This document shows, one piece after another, positions 1 to 6,045 of a stretch of 9,386 bases of DNA; position 1 is the stretch's first letter, and every line of letters starts with the position of its first letter. This DNA comes from an uncultured Clostridium sp. Lineage in GTDB: Bacteria; Bacillota; Clostridia; Peptostreptococcales; Peptostreptococcaceae. The position numbers and the translations under genes are program-made. Location: positions 1 to 9,386 of the forward strand of contig UQCY01000067.1 in NCBI GenBank assembly GCA_900539645.1, given 5' to 3'. Under the pieces are notes generated by a model. It saw only the letters and a list, made by a program, of their open reading frames with translations. It did not search any database and was not told where the DNA came from.

Positions 1-26
1 CTCCAGGCAATCAAGTTGCATTGTCG
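1..26 (+). repeat. Structured repeat module, copy A (cut by window edge)
   Basis: This stretch matches 4903-4928 at 25 of 26 positions; the only difference (position 12) falls in the predicted apical loop. It reads CTCCAG (1-6), GCAA (7-10), a five-base loop, TTGC (16-19), ATTGT (20-24) and CG (25-26), so GCAA and TTGC can pair as a short hairpin carrying an asymmetric internal loop. The left half of any outer stem lies before the window and cannot be seen. Related copies lie at 2813-2884 and 4901-4928. The repetition is seen directly; the RNA structure is inferred. Confidence 0.7.
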
Positions 27-281
27 AGTTCGATTTCTTTGTTATTCAAAGCAAAAAGAAGGCGTTCTTAGCAAAAAATCGCAGTAGCCCCTGTAAAGTA
101 AAATTAGAAAAGAGAAGAAGTGTTTTGAAGCTAGGACAGAGGGGATATAGGTTTGGTGGAAGAGGTTGGGGAAAAGTTTGTATGTTAGAGCTTATATTTG
201 GGTAAAAGTAGGTTTTATATTTTAGACGGGGTATGTGTGTTTTGTTTTTTTGAAAAAATTCTGAAATTTTGTTATTTTTTC

Positions 282-347
282 TTGTATTTAGTTTTGTTTA
301 ATGTATACTATAAATAAATTGTTTTTTAGTTATGTTTTAGGTATACA
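282..347 (+). promoter_or_regulatory. Candidate promoter region for the M20 gene pair
   Basis: The 376 bases from 27 to 402 contain no convincing gene. Two sigma-A-like promoters can be read near the 3' end: TTGTAT (282-287), a 16-base gap, then TATACT (304-309); and TTGTTT (319-324), a 17-base gap, then TATACA (342-347). Either would start transcription upstream of the first amidohydrolase. The surrounding DNA is very T-rich, so chance matches are expected. From 60 to 240 I see only purine-rich, unstructured sequence and a small AAGAA/TTCTT palindrome near 57-70. Confidence 0.3.
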
Positions 348-402
348 AGATTTTAAAAAAGTATGTTGAAAAAATAGATTTTGAGATAGAGGGGTGAGAT
401 TT

Positions 403-1527
403 TTGAGAGATTTTTCATTTTTAGAGGGTGTTATGAAGCATCATAGAGAGGTTTTGCACGAGGTTGCAGAGCTTGGGAGAGAGGAGTTTAAGACTTCTGA
501 GTATATTAGAAGTTATTTAGATAAATTGGGTGTTGAGTACGATAAGTGGCTTGGTACTGGTACTGCTGGGATTATTCGAGGTAAGGATGCAAAGAGAACT
601 ATAGCTTTTAGAGCAGATATTGACGGGCTTATGACTGAGTGTGGTGTGCAGCATCTTTGTGGGCACGATGGACACACAGCAATTCTTTTAGGTCTTGTTG
701 AGTTCGTTAATGCTAATAAAGAGAAGTTAAACGATAATTTTGTGTTTATATTCCAGCCTGCAGAGGAAGGTCCTGGAGGTGCCGAGGCTCTTGTTAATGA
801 AGGGATTTTGAAATATTATGGAGTTGACCAGATTTATGGACTTCATATTTATCCAGAAATCTCCGAGGGAAAAGTTGGTATTAGGGAAGGATATTTCCTT
901 TCTCAGATTGGTGATTTTGAGATAGATATTTACGGAAAGAGCAGCCATGGTGGTTCTGCTCCAGAAGCTGGGATAGATGCAATTACAATTTATGCGTCTT
1001 TAGTTAGCAGTATGCAGACTATTGTTTCGAGAAATGTTAGTCCAATAGACAATGCAGTTGTTAGTATTGGGAAGGTTGAAGGTGGTTCAAGAAGAAATAT
1101 TATCGCTGAACACGTTCATCTTGAGGGGACTATTAGATGCTTTAAACCAGAAGTTTATTCAAAGATTAAGGAGAGATTTTATGAAATTGCGGATGGTTTT
1201 TCAAAGGCGTTTAATTGCGAGATTAAGGTAACTATTAGAGATGATTATCATCCTGTAAACAATAATTCTGAGCTTTGTCAGGAGTTTATTGAGGCTGTTG
1301 GCGATGACAAGGTTGAGATTTTGGATCCTTTGATGATTGCAGATGATTTTTCATATTATCGGGAAGAAGTACCAGGAATTTTCTTTATGCTAGGTGCGAG
1401 AAACGAGGAAAAAGGATTTGTAAATGGGCTTCATAATTTGAGATTTAACTTTGATGAGAAGATTTGCGTAAATGCTTTAGATGCCTATGTTTCAATGCTT
1501 GAGTACAAAGGCTCAATGGATAAATAG
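403..1527 (+). CDS. M20D-family amidohydrolase (YkuR/N-acetyldiaminopimelate deacetylase-like), first of a tandem pair
   Basis: This is a cytosolic metal-dependent amidohydrolase of 374 residues that probably removes an N-acyl group from an amino-acid-like substrate. The M20D metal set is complete: CGHDGH (C86, H88), PAEEGPGG (E121 as catalytic base and E122 as ligand), GLH (H148) and a C-terminal GLHN (H344). A lid/dimerisation domain lies at about 170-282. QTIVSRN, RRNIIAE and LEGTIR resemble Bacillus/Staphylococcus YkuR/DapL, so acetyl-diaminopimelate is one possible substrate, but no other lysine-pathway gene is present and the substrate is unproven. I prefer the TTG start at 403: GGGGTGAG lies 5 bases upstream and the context aligns with the ATG context of the next gene. 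A GTG at 394 would add three residues but overlaps that ribosome binding site. The segment between RADID and CGHD is about 13 residues shorter than usual, and the common LP is LM. It is followed after 75 bases by its paralogue with no terminator between. Confidence 0.88.
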   Translation: MRDFSFLEGVMKHHREVLHEVAELGREEFKTSEYIRSYLDKLGVEYDKWLGTGTAGIIRGKDAKRTIAFRADIDGLMTECGVQHLCGHDGHTAILLGLVEFVNANKEKLNDNFVFIFQPAEEGPGGAEALVNEGILKYYGVDQIYGLHIYPEISEGKVGIREGYFLSQIGDFEIDIYGKSSHGGSAPEAGIDAITIYASLVSSMQTIVSRNVSPIDNAVVSIGKVEGGSRRNIIAEHVHLEGTIRCFKPEVYSKIKERFYEIADGFSKAFNCEIKVTIRDDYHPVNNNSELCQEFIEAVGDDKVEILDPLMIADDFSYYREEVPGIFFMLGARNEEKGFVNGLHNLRFNFDEKICVNALDAYVSMLEYKGSMDK

Positions 1528-1602
1528 ATTTTAGAAAATATTTTTTAAGAATTTTTATAGTATAGAGTTAAAAATGCGATTAAGAGGTTTGGTGGTGAGA
1601 TT

Positions 1603-2763
1603 ATGGAAGAAAAAAATTGCGTATGTAATGGAGAATGTTTAGATAAAGTAATGTATTTAAAGGACAGTGTGTACGATTATAGAAAGAATTTGCACTGTAT
1701 TGCTGAGGAAGGGCGAGTTGAGTTTAAGACTTATGATTATATAAAATCTGTTTTAGATGGACTTGGTTTAGAGAGCAAGAAATGGTTAGAAACTGGGCTT
1801 GCAGGAATTATAAAAGGTAAAGATGCACAAAAGACTGTTGCATTTAGAGCCGATATCGATGGACTTATGTCTAAGGATGGAACTGTTAAGCACCTTTGTG
1901 GACATGACGGTCATATGTCTATACTTTTAGGGCTTATCAAGTATGTAAATGATAATAAAGATAAGTTAAAGGATAACTTTGTGTTCATATTCCAGCCTGC
2001 AGAGGAAGGGCCTGGTGGATCTGAAGATATGGTAAAGGACGGAATTATAGAGTATTACGGAATTGATGAGATATACGGACTTCATGTAAATCCGTTGCTT
2101 GATGAAGGCGTGATAGGAATTAAAAAAGGGTCTATGATGGCGGGGACAATAGATTTTGAGATAAATATTGTGTCTAAGAGTGCACATGGTGCAATGCCTC
2201 AAAATGGTATCGATGGAATTGTGATTTCTGCTGAGGTAATTAACTCACTTCAGACTATTGTTTCGAGAAATATTAGCCCAATAGACAGCGCAGTTATCAC
2301 AGTTGGTAAGATAAGAGGTGGCGCAAGAAGAAATATTGTCGCTGAAAATGTGTCTTTAGAGGGGACTGTGAGATATGCAAAGGACGAGGTTTACGCAAAT
2401 GTGCTTGATAGGATGAAGAAGATTTGCGAATTTACCGCAGCTAAGTACGATTGTAAGATTGATATGAGTGTTTGCAATGAGTGTCGGGCTGTGATAAATG
2501 ACGATAATTTATATCAAGAGTTTAAAGATGCTTTTAAAGGGGATAATGTTGTGGAACTAGATTTCCGGATGGGTGCAGAGGATTTTGCATTCTTCCAGAG
2601 AGCAGTGCCAGGATTTTTCTTCAATGTAGGTACGAGAAATGAGGAAAAAGGGTTCACTGCGGGACTTCACAATGAGCAGTTTGACTTCGATGAAAAGATA
2701 ATTTTAAATGGGGTTGAAGTGTATAGAAAATTAATGGAATATAAAAATATGATAGAAAAATAG
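1603..2763 (+). CDS. M20D-family amidohydrolase (YkuR-like), second of a tandem pair
   Basis: This 386-residue paralogue of the preceding gene matches it at roughly half or more of positions by eye, which points to a tandem duplication followed by divergence. The full metal site is kept: CGHDGH (C99, H101), PAEEGPGG (E134, E135), GLH (H161) and GLHN (H356), so it should be active. The lid domain spans about 183-295. Like its neighbour it has a shortened RADIDGL-to-CGHD loop, so this trait predates the duplication. It differs by a longer N-terminus carrying three cysteines (C6, C8, C12) and extra cysteines in the lid (C284, C291, C294). The ATG start is supported by GGTGGTGAG just upstream. 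The pair is probably one transcription unit, ending in the giant hairpin that begins at the base after this stop codon. The substrate is not known. Confidence 0.88.
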   Translation: MEEKNCVCNGECLDKVMYLKDSVYDYRKNLHCIAEEGRVEFKTYDYIKSVLDGLGLESKKWLETGLAGIIKGKDAQKTVAFRADIDGLMSKDGTVKHLCGHDGHMSILLGLIKYVNDNKDKLKDNFVFIFQPAEEGPGGSEDMVKDGIIEYYGIDEIYGLHVNPLLDEGVIGIKKGSMMAGTIDFEINIVSKSAHGAMPQNGIDGIVISAEVINSLQTIVSRNISPIDSAVITVGKIRGGARRNIVAENVSLEGTVRYAKDEVYANVLDRMKKICEFTAAKYDCKIDMSVCNECRAVINDDNLYQEFKDAFKGDNVVELDFRMGAEDFAFFQRAVPGFFFNVGTRNEEKGFTAGLHNEQFDFDEKIILNGVEVYRKLMEYKNMIEK

Positions 2764-2956
2764 ATGGCTGTTGTAAGGATTTTGATGAGCCAAGACTTAA
2801 CACAATTGCTCGCGTTCCAGGCTTCAGCGCCACGCCCATTTATGTAACACATTTATATGTTACGTGGCGCTTGCAGTATTGTCGATGCGAGCTTCTTGTG
2901 TTTAAGTCTTATATTGACTCAGTACAAAATCATTACTAACAGCCATTTTTATTTTT
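2764..2956 (+). terminator. Very long imperfect hairpin after the M20 pair, carrying repeat module copy B
   Basis: A nested inverted repeat runs from 2764 to 2946. The paired blocks are 2764-2772 with 2938-2946; 2773-2784 with 2925-2936 (one mismatch); 2793-2805 with 2896-2909 (one bulge); GCTCG 2808-2812 with 2888-2892; and, near the tip, AGCGCCACG 2826-2834 with CGTGGCGCT 2863-2871, with an inner TAACA/TGTTA. It begins at the base after the stop codon and is followed by TTTTATTTTT (2947-2956), so it can act as a terminator or 3'-end stabiliser. It is far larger than a normal terminator. The pairing is seen directly; the role is inferred. Confidence 0.75.
2813..2884 (+). repeat. Structured repeat module, copy B (extended apical stem)
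   Basis: CG TTCCAG GC (2813-2822) on the left and GC AGTATTGT CG (2873-2884) on the right repeat the internal-loop sides of copies A and C (CTCCAG and ATTGT). Here the four-base apical stem is replaced by a longer one, AGCGCCACG/CGTGGCGCT, with a 28-base tip. The right side carries three extra bases compared with A and C. A three-base bulge (ATG, 2885-2887) follows the closing CG; copy C has TTG in the same place. A conserved internal loop with changing stems suggests selection on an RNA or single-stranded DNA fold. Confidence 0.6.
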
Positions 2957-2980
2957 CTACATATAATTTATATGAGATGA

Positions 2981-3006
2981 GTTGCATGACGCTTGTAGTG
3001 TTGTCG
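2981..3006 (+). repeat. Degenerate half copy of the structured repeat module (copy D)
   Basis: This stretch matches 2859-2884, the right half of copy B, at 21 of 26 bases; all five differences are transitions. A TTTATATG a little upstream also has a counterpart in copy B. No left half with CCAG is visible nearby. The similarity stops sharply after TTGTCG, as it does in copies A, B and C, which helps define the module's edge. It may be a decayed duplicate. Confidence 0.5.
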
Positions 3007-3029
3007 TATTTTTTATGATATAATATACT
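3001..3029 (+). promoter_or_regulatory. Candidate promoter for the methyltransferase-hslO unit
   Basis: TTGTCG (3001-3006), a 17-base gap and TATACT (3024-3029), overlapping a TATAAT at 3019-3024, form a plausible sigma-A promoter about 160 bases before the methyltransferase start. The -35 element would be the last six bases of the degenerate repeat copy D. The rest of 3030-3191 is AT-rich leader holding only a 16-codon reading frame at 3073-3123 behind GAGGT. Chance matches are common in DNA this AT-rich. Confidence 0.3.
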
Positions 3030-3191
3030 TCATGCTATTATGGTTAGAAATATTTAGTTTGAGGTATATACTATGTATGAGTGTGGATATTTGATGTACA
3101 AGTGTTTATATTTCGAATTTTGATATTTTGCCTAATATAGTTTTTAGATGTTTTAGTTTTAGAAAAATATTATGATGTTGGGAGATTTGAG

Positions 3192-3938
3192 ATGGATCAG
3201 TATAGAGATTTTGCATTTATATACGACGAGCTTATGGACGATGTCGATTATGATAGATGGGTTGAATATATAGAAGAGATTATCAAGAGTGAGGGTGCTG
3301 AGGTGCAGAATATTCTCGAGTTAGCTTGTGGTACAGGGAATTTGACTATACCTCTAACTAAGAAGGGATACGATATAGCTGGGATAGATATTTCTGCGGA
3401 AATGCTTGAGGTTGCTATGGAAAAGGCAGAAGAGGAAGGTGTGCAGCTTGTTCTTTTACAGCAGGATATTGCTGAGCTTGATTTTGATGTGCCAAACCTT
3501 GATTGCATACTTTGCGCTTGTGACGGATTCAATTATTTAACATATGATGACGATTTAGAGTATGTATTTTCAAAGGCTCACGAGCTTTTAAAAGAGGATG
3601 GGATATTTGTATTTGACATTAGCTCATACTATAAATTATCTAAGGTGCTTGGAAATAATACTTTTGCTGAGAAGAGAGAAGATGTCGTGTATATGTGGCA
3701 GAACTATTTCGATCCAGAAGAGGATTTAGTCGAAATGGAACTTACATTCTTCGTGAAAAACGAGGACGGTACTTTTGACAGATTTGATGAGGTTCACCAG
3801 CAGAGAGCTTACGAAACAGAGGATATATTAGAAAAATTAGCAGATGCAGGATTTAGAGATATCAAGGCTTATGGAGATTTTGCATTTGAAAAACCAAAGA
3901 AAGATGCAGAAAGAGTATTCTTTGTAGGTAGAAAATAA
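3192..3938 (+). CDS. Class I SAM-dependent methyltransferase, YqeM-like
   Basis: This 248-residue cytosolic protein has a Rossmann methyltransferase fold. Motif I is ELACGTGN at residues 43-50, the cofactor glycine-rich loop. The acidic residue ending strand 2 is D66 in GIDIS, D92 lies in QQDIAEL where adenine contacts are usual, and the motif IV region is ILCACDGFNYL (106-116). The opening DFAFIYDELM followed by YDRW closely resembles Bacillus subtilis YqeM, a protein of unassigned methyl acceptor; the length also fits. The ATG at 3192 is preceded by GGGAG at 3180-3184, a good distance. hslO follows after 59 bases with no terminator, so the two are probably co-transcribed. The substrate cannot be read from the sequence. 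Confidence 0.88.
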   Translation: MDQYRDFAFIYDELMDDVDYDRWVEYIEEIIKSEGAEVQNILELACGTGNLTIPLTKKGYDIAGIDISAEMLEVAMEKAEEEGVQLVLLQQDIAELDFDVPNLDCILCACDGFNYLTYDDDLEYVFSKAHELLKEDGIFVFDISSYYKLSKVLGNNTFAEKREDVVYMWQNYFDPEEDLVEMELTFFVKNEDGTFDRFDEVHQQRAYETEDILEKLADAGFRDIKAYGDFAFEKPKKDAERVFFVGRK

Positions 3939-3997
3939 TTGGTAAATAAAAATTGTAAATAATAAAAAGTAAATGAATTTGGAAAGGAAGAGTTTTG

Positions 3998-4873
3998 ATG
4001 AACGATTATGTAATAAGAGCGACTTCTAAGAATGGGGAAGTTAGAGCATTTGTTGCAACTACAAAAAATTTAGTTGAAGAAGCGAGAAAATCTCACGGAA
4101 CTACAAAGGTTGCAACTGCAGCACTTGGAAGAACTTTAACAGCTACATCAATGATGGGGCTTATGATGAAAAATAAAGGCGACGAGTTGACATCTATAAT
4201 AAAAGGTGACGGACCAATAGGAACAATACTTGCAACTTCTGATGCACAGGGGTTTGTTAGAGGATATGTTTCAAACCCAGATGTTGAGGTTGAAAACTAT
4301 CCAAACGGAAAATTAAATGTAGCAGGTGCAGTAGGTACAGAAGGAACTTTAAAAGTAATAAAAGATTTAGGACTTAGAGAGCCAGTGAATGGATTATGTC
4401 CGATAGTTTCTGGGGAAATAGCAGCAGATTTCACATACTATTTCACAGTTTCTGAACAGACTCCATCAGCTGTCTCACTAGGTGTTTACACAACTCACTA
4501 TGAAGTTGAACATGCTGGAGGATTTATCGTGCAGCTTATGCCAGATGCGACAGAAGCTACAATTTGCCAGCTTGAGGAAAATATAGGAAAGATAAAATCT
4601 ATCACAGAGATGTACAGAGAAGGATTAACTCCTGAGGATGTGCTTAATTTAGTGCTTGAAGGTTTAGATCCTGTGATTCTTGACAAGGTTGAGGTAGGAT
4701 TTAGATGTGTTTGCTCTAAGGATAGAGTTAAGAAGGCATTTATCGCAATGGGTAAAAAGGCGCTTGCTGAGATTATTGAGGAAGACCACCAGGCAGAAGT
4801 TACTTGCCAGTTCTGTAATAAGAAGTATCATTATGATGAAGATGAGTTAATGGAAATTTTAAAAGAGATGTAG
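3998..4873 (+). CDS. hslO: Hsp33 redox-regulated chaperone
   Basis: This encodes the cytosolic holdase chaperone Hsp33, 291 residues from the ATG at 3998, the usual family length. The C-terminal redox switch is complete: CVC (C237, C239) and CQFC (C270, C273) form the CxC...CxxC zinc centre. In the family these cysteines release zinc and form disulphides under oxidative stress, which activates the protein. The N-terminal part shows family signatures such as ATAALGRTLTAT, IIKGDGPIG and GEIAADFTYYF. I chose ATG 3998 over the TTG at 3995 because AAGGAAG (3984-3990) lies 7 bases before it. The gene lies behind the methyltransferase and ends in a strong terminator. An oxidative-stress chaperone suits an anaerobe exposed to oxygen. 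Confidence 0.96.
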   Translation: MNDYVIRATSKNGEVRAFVATTKNLVEEARKSHGTTKVATAALGRTLTATSMMGLMMKNKGDELTSIIKGDGPIGTILATSDAQGFVRGYVSNPDVEVENYPNGKLNVAGAVGTEGTLKVIKDLGLREPVNGLCPIVSGEIAADFTYYFTVSEQTPSAVSLGVYTTHYEVEHAGGFIVQLMPDATEATICQLEENIGKIKSITEMYREGLTPEDVLNLVLEGLDPVILDKVEVGFRCVCSKDRVKKAFIAMGKKALAEIIEEDHQAEVTCQFCNKKYHYDEDELMEILKEM

Positions 4874-4880
4874 TATAGAG

Positions 4881-4956
4881 AAAGAGAAGGAAGTATCAAT
4901 CGCTCCAGGCAATAAAGTTGCATTGTCGTTGATTGATATCTTCCTTCTCTTTTTTT
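4881..4956 (+). terminator. Strong Rho-independent terminator of hslO, with repeat module in its tip
   Basis: AAAGAGAAGGAAG and TATCAAT (4881-4900) pair with ATTGATATC and TTCCTTCTCTTT (4932-4952), about 20 base pairs with one bulged base, starting 7 bases after the hslO stop codon. A run of seven T (4950-4956) overlaps the base of the stem. The tip (4901-4931) is not a simple loop but contains repeat module copy C. Confidence 0.92.
4901..4928 (+). repeat. Structured repeat module, copy C (best-defined copy)
   Basis: The order is CG (4901-4902), CTCCAG (4903-4908), GCAA (4909-4912), loop TAAAG, TTGC (4918-4921), ATTGT (4922-4926), CG (4927-4928), then a TTG bulge before the outer stem resumes. 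It is nearly identical to copy A although the flanking sequence is different. Because the whole outer stem is visible here, this copy shows that the module forms the tip of a longer hairpin. Fold and function are inferred. Confidence 0.72.
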
Positions 4957-5041
4957 GTGCAGTTTGTGATTTTGTTTGAGATTTTTTATTAGATTTTAAT
5001 AAAGATTGATAAATATTTAGTGTATAAAGGATATAATAAAT

Positions 5042-5263
5042 GTGTTGGATAATAAGACGTTAATTAATATGAAGTATGTTAGAGAGATAATGGAGTTTTC
5101 AAAAATTACTGGTATTTCAACAAATGATGTACTTAGGATATTTTATCATTCTGATTTGTATTTTCTGTTGAAAAATGGCATATCAGATATTCATTGTATG
5201 TCTGATAATTGGTTAGCAGAAAAGCTAAAGGAAGAATGTGAAAATAAAAATATGAGTAAATAG
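5042..5263 (+). CDS. Small hypothetical protein (73 residues)
   Basis: I do not recognise this protein with confidence. It is acidic-to-neutral, has no signal peptide or membrane segment, and looks mainly helical. ISTNDVLRIF (about 25-34) is followed by YFLLKNG, then SDIHCMSDNWLAEKL (48-62). This layout (helix, then a YLL-type strand or helix, a conserved-looking H, then a final helix) loosely recalls the small DUF3791 family, which often sits beside toxin-like genes, but no partner gene is present. The likely start is GTG at 5042 with AAAGGA at 5026-5031; TTG 5045 or ATG 5069 are alternatives. Its own terminator follows directly, and the hslO terminator precedes it, so it is a single-gene unit. 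A TATAAT lies at 5032-5037, but its distance to TTGATA (5006-5011) is too long for a standard promoter. Confidence 0.6.
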   Translation: MLDNKTLINMKYVREIMEFSKITGISTNDVLRIFYHSDLYFLLKNGISDIHCMSDNWLAEKLKEECENKNMSK

Positions 5264-5265
5264 GT

Positions 5266-5297
5266 AGGCACTCGAGTAAGTTTGGGTGTCTTTTTTT
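5266..5297 (+). terminator. Rho-independent terminator of the small gene
   Basis: GGCACTC (5267-5273) pairs with GGGTGTC (5284-5290) with two G-U wobbles, around a 10-base loop, followed by seven T (5291-5297). It starts 3 bases after the stop codon. Confidence 0.85.
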
Positions 5298-5342
5298 ATG
5301 ATATTTTTTGAGAAATAAGTTTTTAAATGAAAATAAAAAATA

Positions 5343-5371
5343 TTTAAAAAATTATGTGTATATGCTATAAA
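5343..5371 (+). promoter_or_regulatory. Candidate extended -10 promoter of the surface-protein gene
   Basis: TGCTATAAA (5363-5371) is an extended -10 element; TTTAAA (5343-5348) lies 17 bases before the TATAAA. Transcription from here would give an untranslated leader of roughly 140 bases containing the hairpin at 5422-5469. The surroundings (5298-5420) are extremely AT-rich and hold no gene. Confidence 0.4.
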
Positions 5372-5421
5372 TTTTAATATAAATATTACTAATATTATCA
5401 AATGGAGTTTATGTTAAGGGT

Positions 5422-5469
5422 AAGCATAGAGGGAATGCGTTCTTTTAAGAGGGTGTTTTTTCTATGCTT
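5422..5469 (+). promoter_or_regulatory. Leader hairpin before the surface-protein gene
   Basis: As RNA, 5422-5438 can pair along all 17 bases with 5453-5469, closing a 14-base loop. Eight pairs at the base are Watson-Crick (AAGCATAG/CTATGCTT) and several higher up are G-U wobbles, so the fold is much better as plus-strand RNA than as DNA. The sequence after it is TTATTTATATAT, a weak U-rich tail, so a leaky terminator or attenuator is possible; another option is a 5'-end stabiliser. The ribosome binding site (5505-5512) is 36 bases downstream and is not inside the stem. Confidence 0.5.
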
Positions 5470-5517
5470 TTATTTATATATCAAAGAATTATAGGTTGAA
5501 ATTTTGGAGGTGTTGGT

Positions 5518-6045
5518 ATGAATAAGAAGAAATCAAAAGAATTGGCATTTTTATTAGCAGCTTCTTTATTAGTTCCATCTGTGAATGGAATAGTGAGTGC
5601 TGCTGAATTGGATAATGTGAAATCTACGGATAAAGTGGTAGCATCTCAGGAAGCTACAAATCCAGATGGAAGTTATACGAGCACTCAAGATCCAATTACT
5701 CAAAATGTAGCTAAGATAGGGAATGAAGAATATGCGACTTTAACAGAAGCTATAAATAATGCAAGTGAAGGAGCTACAATAACGTTATTGGGTAATGTAA
5801 CAGAGGATATTACTGTAAATAAAAATATTACTATAGATGGTCAAAGCAAATATACAATAAGTGGATACACTATTTTAGAAAAAGGTAAATTAGAAAATGT
5901 AACTTTAAAAGCAAGAGAAGATAAAGTTAGAATTTTATTAATAGGAAGTGAAAATAAAAATACAATACTAATGAAGTATGTTACCATAGTTTATTCAGTA
6001 GACAAAAGAAAATATGAAACTAGTATGCTACCTGGAAATGAATAA
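5518..6045 (+). CDS. N-terminal fragment of the surface protein (secreted, 175 residues)
   Basis: This is the only part of the broken gene with the native ribosome binding site and start, so it is what would be made without readthrough. It contains the signal peptide (1-28 or 29), a low-complexity linker and the first beta-helix turns: YATLTEAINNA is a typical opening of such secreted repeat proteins, followed by TVNKNITIDGQ. It ends abruptly after PGNE inside the helical repeat region and has no wall-binding domain, so it would probably be released or degraded. It is better understood as part of the 5518-8400 gene than as a separate gene. Confidence 0.6.
   Translation: MNKKKSKELAFLLAASLLVPSVNGIVSAAELDNVKSTDKVVASQEATNPDGSYTSTQDPITQNVAKIGNEEYATLTEAINNASEGATITLLGNVTEDITVNKNITIDGQSKYTISGYTILEKGKLENVTLKAREDKVRILLIGSENKNTILMKYVTIVYSVDKRKYETSMLPGNE

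Noticed and set aside
1..402. Riboswitch or T-box leader before the first M20 gene
   Set aside because: I looked for conserved riboswitch cores and T-box signatures and see none; the stretch is mostly T-rich or purine-rich without a clear multi-stem fold.
2654..2852. Minus-strand frames over the end of the second M20 gene and the giant hairpin
   Set aside because: They overlap a well-supported gene and an inverted repeat, and their translations show no domain; the open frame is a by-product.
5267..5297. CRISPR or att-like repeats in the intergenic regions
   Set aside because: No regularly spaced direct repeats, no tRNA gene, integrase or transposase is present; the hairpins are terminators or the module described.
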